Made by a program: the position numbers and the translations under genes. A DNA stretch of 64,000 nt from the NCBI RefSeq assembly GCF_001306455.1, contig NZ_LGTQ01000005.1, positions 558,001-622,000 of the forward strand, read 5' to 3'. Within the stretch, counting starts at the first letter, position 1, and the number at the start of each line of letters is the position of its first letter. Origin of the DNA: Jiulongibacter sediminis. GTDB lineage: Bacteria; Bacteroidota; Bacteroidia; Cytophagales; Spirosomataceae. This document shows positions 17,423-25,260 of the stretch, one piece after another. Under the pieces are notes generated by a model. That model did not search any database, was not told where the DNA came from, and was given only the letters and a program-made list of their open reading frames with translations.

Positions 17423-18646
17423 TTGAGTCAGATAAACATTAATAAAGTTAGGGAGCAGTTTCCTATTCTTCATCAGGAAGTTAACGGAAAACCACTGGTA
17501 TATTTTGATAATGCGGCCACTACACAAAAGCCGCAGGTTGTCATTGATGCTCTTTCGGGTTATTATTCCGGTTATAATGCCAACATCCACCGGGGAATTC
17601 ACTATTTGGCGGAAAAAGCAACTTCTGCTTTTGAAGCTTCCAGGAAGTCAATTCAGGAGTTTCTTAATGCACCCTCATCTGATGAGATTATATTCACTTA
17701 CGGTACCACGGACGGCATAAACCTTATTTCCAATACCTACGGTAGAGCTTTTTTAAGCGAAGGAGATGAGATCATCATCAGTACGATGGAGCATCATAGC
17801 AATATTGTACCCTGGCAAATGCTTTGTGAAGAGAAAGGTTGTGTTTTAAAGGTTATTCCTATTTCAGATGATGGTGAACTTTTGATGGATGAATACCATC
17901 AGATGCTTTCAGAAAAAACCAAAATAGTCTCGGTCGTCTATGCCTCCAATGCTCTTGGAACAATAAATCCGGTAAAAGAAATTATAGATGCAGCCCATAG
18001 CGTAGGAGCCGTTGCTATCATTGATGCTGCACAGGCTACTTCTCATATAAAAATTGACGTTCAAAGTCTTGATGTTGATTTTATATGCTTCTCTGCACAT
18101 AAACTGTATGGACCTACCGGAATGGGAGCACTTTTCGGTAAAAGAGAATTATTGGAAAAAATGCCACCCTGGAGAGGTGGTGGAGAAATGATCAAGGAAG
18201 TTAGCTTTGACAAGACTACCTACAATGAGATTCCTTATAAGTTTGAAGCAGGCACGCCTAATATAGCGGATGTAGTGGCTTTAAAAACAGCCCTTGAATA
18301 TGTAAATGAACTTGGTCTTGAAAATATTTCAGCTTATGAACAAGAGCTTTTGGCTTACGCCACGGATAGACTCGAGGCTATTGAGGGACTTAAAATTGTT
18401 GGTAAAGCAAGAGAAAAAGTTAGTGTTATCTCTTTTGTAATGGATGGGATTCACCCTCAGGATATTGGTGTCTTGTTAGATCAGCAGGGAATAGCGATTC
18501 GTACGGGTCACCATTGTACTCAACCTCTGATGCAACGATTTGGAATTGTAGGAACTTCCAGAGCGTCATTTGCGGTTTACAACACAAAAGAAGAAGTAGA
18601 CCTGCTTGTTGAAGGCTTAGCAAAAGTGAAGCGGTTTTTATTGTGA
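17423..18646 (+). CDS. sufS: Cysteine desulfurase SufS
   Basis: 407 residues. PLP enzyme that takes sulfur from cysteine for SUF Fe-S assembly. Visible: YFDNAATTQKPQ, TMEHHSNIVPWQ with the PLP-stacking His, AAQATSH, the PLP Lys in FSAHKLYGPTG, and the persulfide Cys in IRTGHHCTQPLM (group II/SufS type). The frame has no ATG near the family N-terminus; the TTG at 17423 gives SQININKVREQFP, the expected beginning. sufE follows 29 bp downstream. Confidence 0.96.
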   Translation: MSQININKVREQFPILHQEVNGKPLVYFDNAATTQKPQVVIDALSGYYSGYNANIHRGIHYLAEKATSAFEASRKSIQEFLNAPSSDEIIFTYGTTDGINLISNTYGRAFLSEGDEIIISTMEHHSNIVPWQMLCEEKGCVLKVIPISDDGELLMDEYHQMLSEKTKIVSVVYASNALGTINPVKEIIDAAHSVGAVAIIDAAQATSHIKIDVQSLDVDFICFSAHKLYGPTGMGALFGKRELLEKMPPWRGGGEMIKEVSFDKTTYNEIPYKFEAGTPNIADVVALKTALEYVNELGLENISAYEQELLAYATDRLEAIEGLKIVGKAREKVSVISFVMDGIHPQDIGVLLDQQGIAIRTGHHCTQPLMQRFGIVGTSRASFAVYNTKEEVDLLVEGLAKVKRFLL

Positions 18647-18675
18647 TTTTTTTAAGGCTGATTTAAGAAGTATTA

Positions 18676-19107
18676 ATGACCATTAACGAAATACAAGACG
18701 AGATTATCGAAGATTTTGAACTCTTTGATGATTGGGAAGGCAAATACGAATACATTATTGACCTGGGCAAAAAGTTGCCTGAGTTAGCGGAAGAGCATAA
18801 ACAAGATGAGAACATCATCAAGGGCTGCCAGTCTGTTGTTTGGCTTCATGCCTATGAAGAAGGCGGTAAAGTCTTCTACGAAGCAGACAGTCAGGCAATA
18901 ATCGTGAAAGGTTTGGTGAGTATGCTAACCAAAGTCTTAAGTGGACAACCTGCTGAGGAGATAATGAAAGCTGATTTGTATTTTATTGATAAAGTAGGCT
19001 TGGCAAGTCATCTGGCACAAACACGCTCAAATGGTTTGGTGGCCATGTTAAAACAAATGAAAAATTATGCTCTTGCTTTCACGAGCAAAGAGGCAACGAC
19101 AAAATAA
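18676..19107 (+). CDS. sufE: Cysteine desulfuration protein SufE
   Basis: 143 residues. SufE accepts sulfane sulfur from SufS and passes it to the SufBCD scaffold. Typical N-terminus EIQDEIIEDFELFDDWEGKY, the loop with the active Cys in IIKGCQSVVWL, and the C-terminal HLAQTRSNGLVAM. It lies between sufS and the DUF59 gene (1-bp gap to the latter), all co-directional. Confidence 0.96.
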   Translation: MTINEIQDEIIEDFELFDDWEGKYEYIIDLGKKLPELAEEHKQDENIIKGCQSVVWLHAYEEGGKVFYEADSQAIIVKGLVSMLTKVLSGQPAEEIMKADLYFIDKVGLASHLAQTRSNGLVAMLKQMKNYALAFTSKEATTK

Positions 19108-19108
19108 A

Positions 19109-19426
19109 ATGACGGAAGCAGAATTAGAACTAAAAGATAAAGTAGTAGCGGCCATAAAAGAAGTTTATGACCCCGAAATTCCCGTAGATGTTTTTGAACT
19201 GGGTTTAATTTATGAAGTTAAAATTTTCCCCGTTAATAATGTTTACATATTGATGACATTGACATCTCCTTCTTGTCCATCAGCTGAGCAGATCCCTAGC
19301 GAAATTGAACAGAAGGTTCGTGACGTCGAAGGTGTCAGTGATGTTTCTGTCGAATTGACTTTTGATCCTCCTTACAGCACGGAAATGATGTCAGAAGTAG
19401 CTAAGCTGGAGCTTGGCTTTATGTAG
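19109..19426 (+). CDS. DUF59/MIP18-family Fe-S assembly factor (SufT-like)
   Basis: 105 residues from the ATG at 19109, one base after the sufE stop. MIP18/DUF59 fold: KEVYDPEIPVDVFELGLIYEV followed by LTSPSCPSAEQIP with the conserved Cys, and VELTFDPPYSTEMMS. In suf operons this protein (SufT in other phyla) helps mature Fe-S proteins. Its position between sufE and a bacilliredoxin supports this role. Not the PaaD paralogue, as no phenylacetate genes are present. Confidence 0.9.
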   Translation: MTEAELELKDKVVAAIKEVYDPEIPVDVFELGLIYEVKIFPVNNVYILMTLTSPSCPSAEQIPSEIEQKVRDVEGVSDVSVELTFDPPYSTEMMSEVAKLELGFM

Positions 19427-19450
19427 TACCAAATTTAAATTTAGATAGAT

Positions 19451-19876
19451 ATGTATTCTCCTCAATTAGTAGCCCCAATGAAAGCTCAGCTAACCGACGC
19501 CGGTTTCAGCGAGTTAACCTCAGCTGCAGATGTAGATAAGTTTTTTGAAGATCAAAAGGGAACAGCCTTAATTGTAATTAACTCAGTATGTGGTTGTGCA
19601 GCAGGAACTTGCCGCCCTGGCGTGTTAGGTTCGTTGCAGCGTTCAGCTGTTAGGCCAGATCAGTTGGTGACGGTTTTTGCTGGCTTTGACACAGAAGCTA
19701 CTCAGCGTATGCGTGAATATATTCCAATGCCTCCTTCATCGCCTTCTATTGCATTATTCAAAGACGGGGAGTTGGTTCATTTTGTAGAACGTCATCACAT
19801 TGAAGGTCGTTCGGCTGAAATGATCGCTCAGCATCTTGAGATGGTGTATGATGAAGTTTGCGGAGCTGAAGCCTAA
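19451..19876 (+). CDS. BrxA/BrxB family bacilliredoxin
   Basis: 141 residues of the YphP/YqiW family. Thioredoxin-like fold with the CGC active site in VINSVCGCAAGTCRPGV and the family signature MPPSSPSIALFKDGELVHFVERHHIEGR. Bacilliredoxins remove bacillithiol from S-bacillithiolated proteins in the cytosol. Placement at the end of the suf genes suggests a redox role around Fe-S assembly. A YfiT-type bacillithiol transferase candidate at 61986 fits the use of bacillithiol by this organism. Confidence 0.92.
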   Translation: MYSPQLVAPMKAQLTDAGFSELTSAADVDKFFEDQKGTALIVINSVCGCAAGTCRPGVLGSLQRSAVRPDQLVTVFAGFDTEATQRMREYIPMPPSSPSIALFKDGELVHFVERHHIEGRSAEMIAQHLEMVYDEVCGAEA

Positions 19877-19924
19877 TTCAAAGGTTAAAGATCCTAGATT
19901 TAAGACAGAAGACTAGCTGTCATG

Positions 19925-19954
19925 AAAGCATCAGAATTTGTTCTGGTGCTTTTT
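19925..19954 (+). terminator. Terminator of the sufS-brx operon
   Basis: 12-bp stem (19925-19936 with 19941-19952, one G-U) ending in a T-run; it lies between the convergent brx and hemW genes. Confidence 0.8.
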
Positions 19955-19955
19955 A

Positions 19956-21068
19956 TTACGTAAAGAACAAATCAGAAGCTATGCGATCAGCCTGAAGTTT
20001 TCCCTGTGGTGTGAGAAAGATAGTTTCACCCACTTTTTGGAGCATTTGATGATCTAAATAGTGAGAGAGCGTTCTGTTAAAATCCTCATCAATTAAGCTA
20101 CTCACTTTAGTCAAGTCTACCCCCCATTTTGTTCTCAATCCAGTCATTATCAATTCGTTAGCAATATCTGTTTTGCTAAGCTGTTCCACTTCAAATAGCA
20201 CCTTATCTTCAGCCAACGACTTTATATATAGTGCATTATTGGAAACATTCCACTGACGGTTAATACCATCAAAGGAATGAGCCGAAGGGCCGATACCTAA
20301 GTAAGGTTCTCCTTTCCAGTATGACGTGTTATGCCTGGCGTATTGATGATTTCTGGTAAAATTTGAAATCTCGTATTGTTCAAACTGATGCTTTCCAGTT
20401 TCTCCAAGCAATATCTCAAATTGCTCAACAGCAAAATCCTCATCTATTGGCTTCATTTGCTTTTTTTTCAATTGATGACCGAAAACCGTTTTATCTTCAA
20501 TAGTCAAACAGTAGGCAGAAAGATGTGTAAATGAATAACTTAAAGCCTTTTCCAGGTTTTTTTTCCAAATATCATGCGTTGGGTGGGGGATTCCGTAAAT
20601 CAGGTCAATACTGAAATCCTTAAAACCGGCATCTAACGACTTCTGAATACATAACTCTGCATGTTCAGCCGTATGTGCACGGTTTAAGTATTTAAGCTGA
20701 GCTTCGTCAAAACTTTGAATTCCAAGGCTTAATCGGTTGATTCCTAGGGATTTCCAAAGGCGAAGTGACTTGTCATTGACATCGTCGGGGTTTGCCTCAA
20801 GGGTAACTTCTGCTTTTGAATCAACGGTGTAAAAGCGGTTAATAGCTTCAAAAACCGATGAAAGTTCTTCTTTATCGAGTAAGGAAGGTGTACCGCCACC
20901 AAAGTAGATGGTGTTCAGATGTTTGTTCTTAAGATAATCTTTTTGCAGTTCAATTTCTCTGACCAGTCCACTCACCAGTTCTTTCTTTTTTGAAAGATTA
21001 GTAGAGAAGTGAAAATCACAATAATGACAGGCCTGTTTACAAAATGGGATATGCAGGTATAGGTGCAT
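19956..21068 (-). CDS. hemW: HemW-like radical SAM protein (coproporphyrinogen III oxidase family)
   Basis: 370 residues. The N-terminus MHLYLHIPFCKQACHYCDF has the HemW-type CxxxCxxC (Cys10, 14, 17) followed by Asp-Phe, not the HemN pattern; YFGGGTPSLL and SLGIQSFDEAQLKYLNR follow, and GIGPSAHSF is in the C-terminal half. HemW is regarded as a heme chaperone that binds heme and a 4Fe-4S cluster rather than a true CPO dehydrogenase. It is coupled to the methyltransferase gene upstream (1-bp stop/start overlap). Confidence 0.92.
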   Translation of the reverse strand: MHLYLHIPFCKQACHYCDFHFSTNLSKKKELVSGLVREIELQKDYLKNKHLNTIYFGGGTPSLLDKEELSSVFEAINRFYTVDSKAEVTLEANPDDVNDKSLRLWKSLGINRLSLGIQSFDEAQLKYLNRAHTAEHAELCIQKSLDAGFKDFSIDLIYGIPHPTHDIWKKNLEKALSYSFTHLSAYCLTIEDKTVFGHQLKKKQMKPIDEDFAVEQFEILLGETGKHQFEQYEISNFTRNHQYARHNTSYWKGEPYLGIGPSAHSFDGINRQWNVSNNALYIKSLAEDKVLFEVEQLSKTDIANELIMTGLRTKWGVDLTKVSSLIDEDFNRTLSHYLDHQMLQKVGETIFLTPQGKLQADRIASDLFFT

Positions 21069-21841
21069 TATTTGGTTCCTACAAAGTAGAAATCAAGGCT
21101 CTCATCAGGCTCAACACAAACACAATAGTCTTTCCATTCGATACTGGCAGCGAGAGTATCCTGAGAATCATGAAGCTTATTTCTGTTCTTTCTATTCATG
21201 TACTCATATGGAATTCGCAGCACCCATGATGGCAGTTTATGTTGTAGATCAAGCACATCCCATTTCATCATTTTCTGAACAGAAACCTTATTTTTTTCGT
21301 AATAGTCCCAGACCTTGTCATTGCCGCTTACTCCCAGGGTATCTACAGTTTTGAAGTATTTTTCCATGAGTTCTTTGAGCTCATTAGTGAAATACTCTCT
21401 TACATGCCATGGATTTCGACTGAGTGAAAACTTCTTGTTGACTGTAGTCAAAATGATTTTACCCCCTGGTTTAAGTACGCGTTGAGCTTCAGCCACAAAT
21501 TTCTTGTCGTCCTGGATATGCTCAATAACCTGAAATGAGACAACGAAGTCAAACGTATTGTCTTCAAATCTGGATAAATCGGGGAAACTAGCTGTTTGAA
21601 AAGTAGAATCAGGGTATTTTTCCTGAAGAGCCTTTATTAGCGATTCGTTTTTATCAAGACCTGTGTAATGATCAGATACCTCAATTAATTTTTCTACGCC
21701 ACGGCCCCAACCACAGCCAAGCTCGAGGACGTTTCCGTGAAGAATTTTAGACACTTCTTCATATGGAAAATATAACCTCTGGTGTACAGGATTATCAGAA
21801 GCAATCTCTGCACTTGTAATTTCAGTTGTCGCGTAACTCAT
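21068..21841 (-). CDS. Class I SAM-dependent methyltransferase
   Basis: 257 residues. Motif I VLELGCGWGRGVEKL, the acidic end of beta 2 in YTGLDKNESL, motif II DNTFDFVVSFQVIEHI and post-motif RVLKPGGKIILTT define a Methyltransf_11-type enzyme. The C-terminal third (YMNRKNRNKLHD, CVCVEPDESLDFYFVGTK) is similar to Bacteroidota proteins of unknown substrate. It overlaps hemW and is likely cotranscribed. Confidence 0.88.
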   Translation of the reverse strand: MSYATTEITSAEIASDNPVHQRLYFPYEEVSKILHGNVLELGCGWGRGVEKLIEVSDHYTGLDKNESLIKALQEKYPDSTFQTASFPDLSRFEDNTFDFVVSFQVIEHIQDDKKFVAEAQRVLKPGGKIILTTVNKKFSLSRNPWHVREYFTNELKELMEKYFKTVDTLGVSGNDKVWDYYEKNKVSVQKMMKWDVLDLQHKLPSWVLRIPYEYMNRKNRNKLHDSQDTLAASIEWKDYCVCVEPDESLDFYFVGTK

Positions 21842-21944
21842 TTATTAGGAATTGCATTAAATCTGATCAGGCAAATACCAAAACAATGCCATGAACTGCT
21901 TTTGTTAATCAAAGATAGGAATTTGTCTCGATTTACATTAAAAA

Positions 21945-21974
21945 GAAAACCCGACCATCGTTGGTCGGGTTTTC
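21945..21974 (-). terminator. Terminator after the DAHP synthase gene
   Basis: 13-bp stem (21945-21957 with 21962-21974; ACCCGACCA core) with a T-run on the minus strand, 22 bp past the stop at 21997. Confidence 0.85.
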
Positions 21975-21996
21975 AAATATCAAAATTGGTTTTGAA

Positions 21997-23091
21997 TTAA
22001 GCAGGTTGCTGATTCATTACCTCTGTTTGCTTTCTGATTGACTCCATGTGAATCAACTTAAACAACTCTTCAACGGTTTCGTTATAAAGATTAAGGCTTT
22101 TGCCCCATTCTGCACGGCTATCGTGTACTTTATTCCATCTGTCAAGCTGAAGAACTGCTACATTATTATCTCTTTTGTACTCACCAAGTTGCTCAACAAC
22201 CGCCATTCTGGCTGCGATTACTTCAAGAAGCTCTCTGTCAAGATTATCAAGACGACCTCTCAAACGCTCAAGCTCATCCTGGAAATCAGCACCGTAAGTT
22301 TCGTTTCTGAACTCGATACCTTTTAACATCTCGCCCAAAGCGTCAGGTGTTAACTGCTGAGCCGCATCAGACCATGCTTCATCAGGATTTCTGTGAGATT
22401 CAATGATCAAACCGTCATAGTTAAGGTCCATCGCTCTCTGAGTTAGCTCAGCAAGGTAGGCACGCTTACCAGCCATATGGCTAGGGTCACCTATCATTGG
22501 AATATCAGGGAAGATTGACTTGAACTCAACCGCGATCTGCCACATTGGAGAGTTTCTGTATTTAGCTTCCTGAGCATTAGAGAAACCTCTGTGAATAGCA
22601 CCTAATTTAGTGATACCTGCACCTGCTATACGCTCAAAAGCTCCAACCCATAGAGCCAGATCAGGGTTTACAGGGTTTTTGATGAAAACAGGTACATCAA
22701 CTCCTTTCAATGAGTCAGCAAGATCTTGTACGTTGAAAGGGTTTACTGTAGTTCTTGCTCCAACCCAAAGAGCATCCACTCCATATTTAAGGGCAAGCTC
22801 AACATGCTGAGGAGTAGCAACCTCACATGAAGTAGGAAGACCAGTTTCTTCTTTAGCTTTTTGCAACCAAGGCAAAGCAGGCTCTCCAACACCTTCAAAA
22901 CTACCCGGACGAGTACGTGGTTTCCAAACTCCGGCTCTTAGAATGTGAGCATATCCTTCTTTTGCGATAGCTCTTGCAGTTTCAAGGTATTGCTCCTCTG
23001 TTTCTGCACTACATGGTCCGGCAATAATTAATGGTTTTCCTCCAGTATCAATCCAACTGCTGAGAGGTTCTGTGTTTAATTGTACGTTCAT
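21997..23091 (-). CDS. Bifunctional DAHP synthase / chorismate mutase type II
   Basis: 364 residues. The N-terminal 260 residues are a type I-beta (KDO8P-like) DAHP synthase: PLIIAGPCSAE, LRAGVWKPRTRPGSFEG, GVDALWVGARTTVNPF, IKNPVNPD and IGDPSHMAGKR. The C-terminal 85 residues are an AroQ-type chorismate mutase (LERLRGRLDNLDRELLEVIAARM, VEQLGEYKR). The fusion links the first committed shikimate step to the Phe/Tyr branch and typically makes prephenate/chorismate regulate the synthase. It is monocistronic, with its own terminator. Confidence 0.95.
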   Translation of the reverse strand: MNVQLNTEPLSSWIDTGGKPLIIAGPCSAETEEQYLETARAIAKEGYAHILRAGVWKPRTRPGSFEGVGEPALPWLQKAKEETGLPTSCEVATPQHVELALKYGVDALWVGARTTVNPFNVQDLADSLKGVDVPVFIKNPVNPDLALWVGAFERIAGAGITKLGAIHRGFSNAQEAKYRNSPMWQIAVEFKSIFPDIPMIGDPSHMAGKRAYLAELTQRAMDLNYDGLIIESHRNPDEAWSDAAQQLTPDALGEMLKGIEFRNETYGADFQDELERLRGRLDNLDRELLEVIAARMAVVEQLGEYKRDNNVAVLQLDRWNKVHDSRAEWGKSLNLYNETVEELFKLIHMESIRKQTEVMNQQPA

Positions 23092-23174
23092 CTTCTACAA
23101 ATTCAAGCTTTCGCCTATGGTTCCTAAAACTGATAATGAAGGCCCTGAATTAGAACTACTTCATTTTGAGGCCA

Positions 23175-23182
23175 CAAAGATA
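23175..23182 (-). promoter_or_regulatory. -7 element TATCTTTG, candidate DAHP synthase promoter
   Basis: Minus-strand TAnnTTTG match about 84 bp before the ATG at 23091. The leader between has no obvious attenuator peptide or hairpin pair. Confidence 0.4.
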
Positions 23183-23297
23183 GCAGATATTGTTTGAATT
23201 AATTCTCTAAGGATTATAAAAAAAGCTATGCTCCGTATTAAAAAAGCCTTTATTTTGTGCAACACTTTTAAATCAAACGGAAGGCTTTTACTTTTCA

Positions 23298-23939
23298 ATG
23301 AAATCTCCTTTTAAGTTTTATCTTTTTGCGGTTATACTCATCATTATAGATCAGGCGATAAAGCTTTGGATGCACTTTGAGGTGATTCCAAACCACTTTG
23401 GTGAAATTGACCTTATACCCGGTTTTTTAAAACTTCATTATATCACTAATAAGGGGATGGCCTTTGGGATGGAGCTTGGCGGTGATTACGGTAAACTTAT
23501 TTTAACAGCTTTCAGGCTGGTAGCCATGGGAGTAATCGTTTATATTCTAGCGAAGTTGGCCAGGAAAGGCTCCCCGGATGGTCTTTTATGGAGTTTAGGT
23601 GCCATTCTTGCCGGTGCAATCGGTAATGTAGTTGATAGTATTTTTTACGGTGTGTTTCTCAATAACGCTCCATTTGATGCTCCATCGCCGTGGTTTCATG
23701 GGCAGGTTATTGACATGTTTTATGCTTATGGTCTCGATGGCTACTGGCCGGATTGGGTACCTTTCCTTGGAGGAACATATAACAACACCCCGATCTTTAA
23801 TTTTGCCGATGCCTGCATTTTTGTTGGTGTGGTTACCATATTAATTTTCCAGAAGTCATTCATTGATCAACCTCTGGAGAATTCAAAAAATGAATTTCAA
23901 ACTGCAATAGAATCAGATTATGACAACGAAGAGAACTAA
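23298..23939 (+). CDS. lspA: Lipoprotein signal peptidase (signal peptidase II)
   Basis: 213 residues with four membrane helices. Lsp motifs: IDQAIKLWM, ITNKGMAFGM (N-x-G-x-A/G-F), GNVVDSIFYGVF with one catalytic Asp (near residue 114) and NFADACIFVG with the second (near 171). The 30-residue insertion between these motifs (VFLNNAPFDAPSPWFHGQ...) is common in Bacteroidota. It cleaves prolipoproteins ahead of the lipid-modified Cys at the inner membrane. Its 3' end overlaps the next gene by 20 bp. Confidence 0.95.
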   Translation: MKSPFKFYLFAVILIIIDQAIKLWMHFEVIPNHFGEIDLIPGFLKLHYITNKGMAFGMELGGDYGKLILTAFRLVAMGVIVYILAKLARKGSPDGLLWSLGAILAGAIGNVVDSIFYGVFLNNAPFDAPSPWFHGQVIDMFYAYGLDGYWPDWVPFLGGTYNNTPIFNFADACIFVGVVTILIFQKSFIDQPLENSKNEFQTAIESDYDNEEN

Positions 23940-24162
23940 CTGGTTAATTTCGCTTACTATATTATTCCTCTTTGTGATGATTTTTCTTCCTGCCCAGGTA
24001 GCGTCACCAAGAATTCAAACGATTATTGTCGCTGTGGTTGGAGTTTTTGCCCTTGCATTTCAGGTTTTACTTCTCAGAACCTCAAAAGAAAAGACCCAGT
24101 CGTATATTCTCCTGGGTCTTACATTGATTGCGATGGCTTTGATGTTTTTGGTATATCGATAG
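23920..24162 (+). CDS. Small membrane protein
   Basis: 80 residues with three hydrophobic segments (SLTILFLFVMIFLP, TIIVAVVGVFALAFQVLLL, YILLGLTLIAMALMFLVY). The ATG overlaps lspA by 20 bp in another frame. No family recognised; translation coupled to lspA is the main reason to accept it. Confidence 0.6.
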   Translation: MTTKRTNWLISLTILFLFVMIFLPAQVASPRIQTIIVAVVGVFALAFQVLLLRTSKEKTQSYILLGLTLIAMALMFLVYR

Positions 24163-24170
24163 ACCAAAAC

Positions 24171-24767
24171 TTATTTGTTCTCTTTAAACGGAATAATCAG
24201 CTTTTCTCCTCTTTCAGCGTAATTTTTAGTCTTTTCGTTAGCTTTCATCAGTGCATCAACTGTAATGCCATATTTGCCACCAACTACTCGCAATATATCT
24301 CCCGGACCGACAGTATGAATAGCCATCACGGGAACGGTAAGTTTTTTGCCAACACTCAATGAGTTAGCGGAAATATTATCATTATAAGATTGTAGCGTAC
24401 TTACAGAAATATTGTACCTGTTTGCGATACTGAAGAGTGTTTCACCTTTTGAAATGGTATGTGTAGCCATTTTGGCATCTCCCATAGCGGGCTGAGCTTT
24501 CACCGTTTCTTCAACTTTAGCAGCTGGTACTTCTTCTACGGGCTCAGAGCTTTCAGTCGCAACATCTTCTTCATTAGCAATAGGCTCTTCTCTAACGACA
24601 ACAGCCTCGGGATGGTCAAGCTCTGCTACCGTAGAGGCTTCGTCTGAAATCATTTGCCAACCTACATAAAGTAGAAGACAAACAATACCCACCAGACTAA
24701 TCAAAACTGCCATTGGCAGATTTTTCGATGCTTCCTCAGGCTTGGGGTTTCTTTTTTCAAATTCCAT
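24171..24767 (-). CDS. LysM-domain membrane-anchored protein
   Basis: 198 residues. A short cytosolic N-terminus, one transmembrane helix (MAVLISLVGIVCLLLYVGW, residues 19-37), an acidic Glu/Val-rich linker (45-95) and two LysM repeats (HTISKGETLFSIANRYNIS; HTVGPGDILRVVGGKYGIT), which bind peptidoglycan. Signal-anchor topology in the periplasm is inferred. It is 11 bp downstream of purE, so it may be read from the pur transcript. Confidence 0.85.
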   Translation of the reverse strand: MEFEKRNPKPEEASKNLPMAVLISLVGIVCLLLYVGWQMISDEASTVAELDHPEAVVVREEPIANEEDVATESSEPVEEVPAAKVEETVKAQPAMGDAKMATHTISKGETLFSIANRYNISVSTLQSYNDNISANSLSVGKKLTVPVMAIHTVGPGDILRVVGGKYGITVDALMKANEKTKNYAERGEKLIIPFKENK

Positions 24768-24778
24768 GTTTCTATTTA

Positions 24779-25258
24779 TTAAGCACGTACTTCCTGGCTC
24801 ATTTTGGCCACTTTTTCTTTTAATTTTTCTTTGTAGTTGTCCAGAGCTTTAGCCATTTCTACATCTGCTGATCCAATAATCTGTAAGGCAAGAAGGCCAG
24901 CATTTTGACTTGCGTTTAAAGCTACAGTGGCTACCGGCACACCATTGGGCATTTGCAAAATGGACAAAACCGAGTCCCAGCCATCTATAGAATTACTGGA
25001 TTTTACCGGAACACCAATCACCGGTAATGAAGTGCATGAGGCTACCATCCCCGGTAAATGTGCGGCTCCGCCTGCTCCTGCTATGATGACCTGAACGCCT
25101 CTTTTTCGAGCATTCTGAGCAAACTCAACCATTTTGATCGGGGTTCTGTGTGCTGAGACTATATCCACTTCATGTTCAACGCCAAATTCTTTAATAACGT
25201 CTATAGCTCCCTGCATGACTTTGAGGTCAGAGCTGGACCCCATAATGATACTGATCAT
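24779..25258 (-). CDS. purE: N5-carboxyaminoimidazole ribonucleotide mutase
   Basis: 159 residues. Class I PurE, converting N5-CAIR to CAIR in purine synthesis. IIMGSSSDLKVM, the catalytic His37 in SAHRTP, GAGGAAHLPGM and the GVPV...SILQMPNGVPVAT signature are present. The stop-to-start gap to purK upstream is 2 bp, the normal purK-purE pair. Confidence 0.96.
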   Translation of the reverse strand: MISIIMGSSSDLKVMQGAIDVIKEFGVEHEVDIVSAHRTPIKMVEFAQNARKRGVQVIIAGAGGAAHLPGMVASCTSLPVIGVPVKSSNSIDGWDSVLSILQMPNGVPVATVALNASQNAGLLALQIIGSADVEMAKALDNYKEKLKEKVAKMSQEVRA

Positions 25259-25260
25259 TT

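Noticed and set aside
23092-23297. Attenuator or T-box ahead of the DAHP synthase gene
   Set aside because: No leader peptide rich in aromatic codons and no terminator/antiterminator pair could be drawn; only a -7 element is visible.
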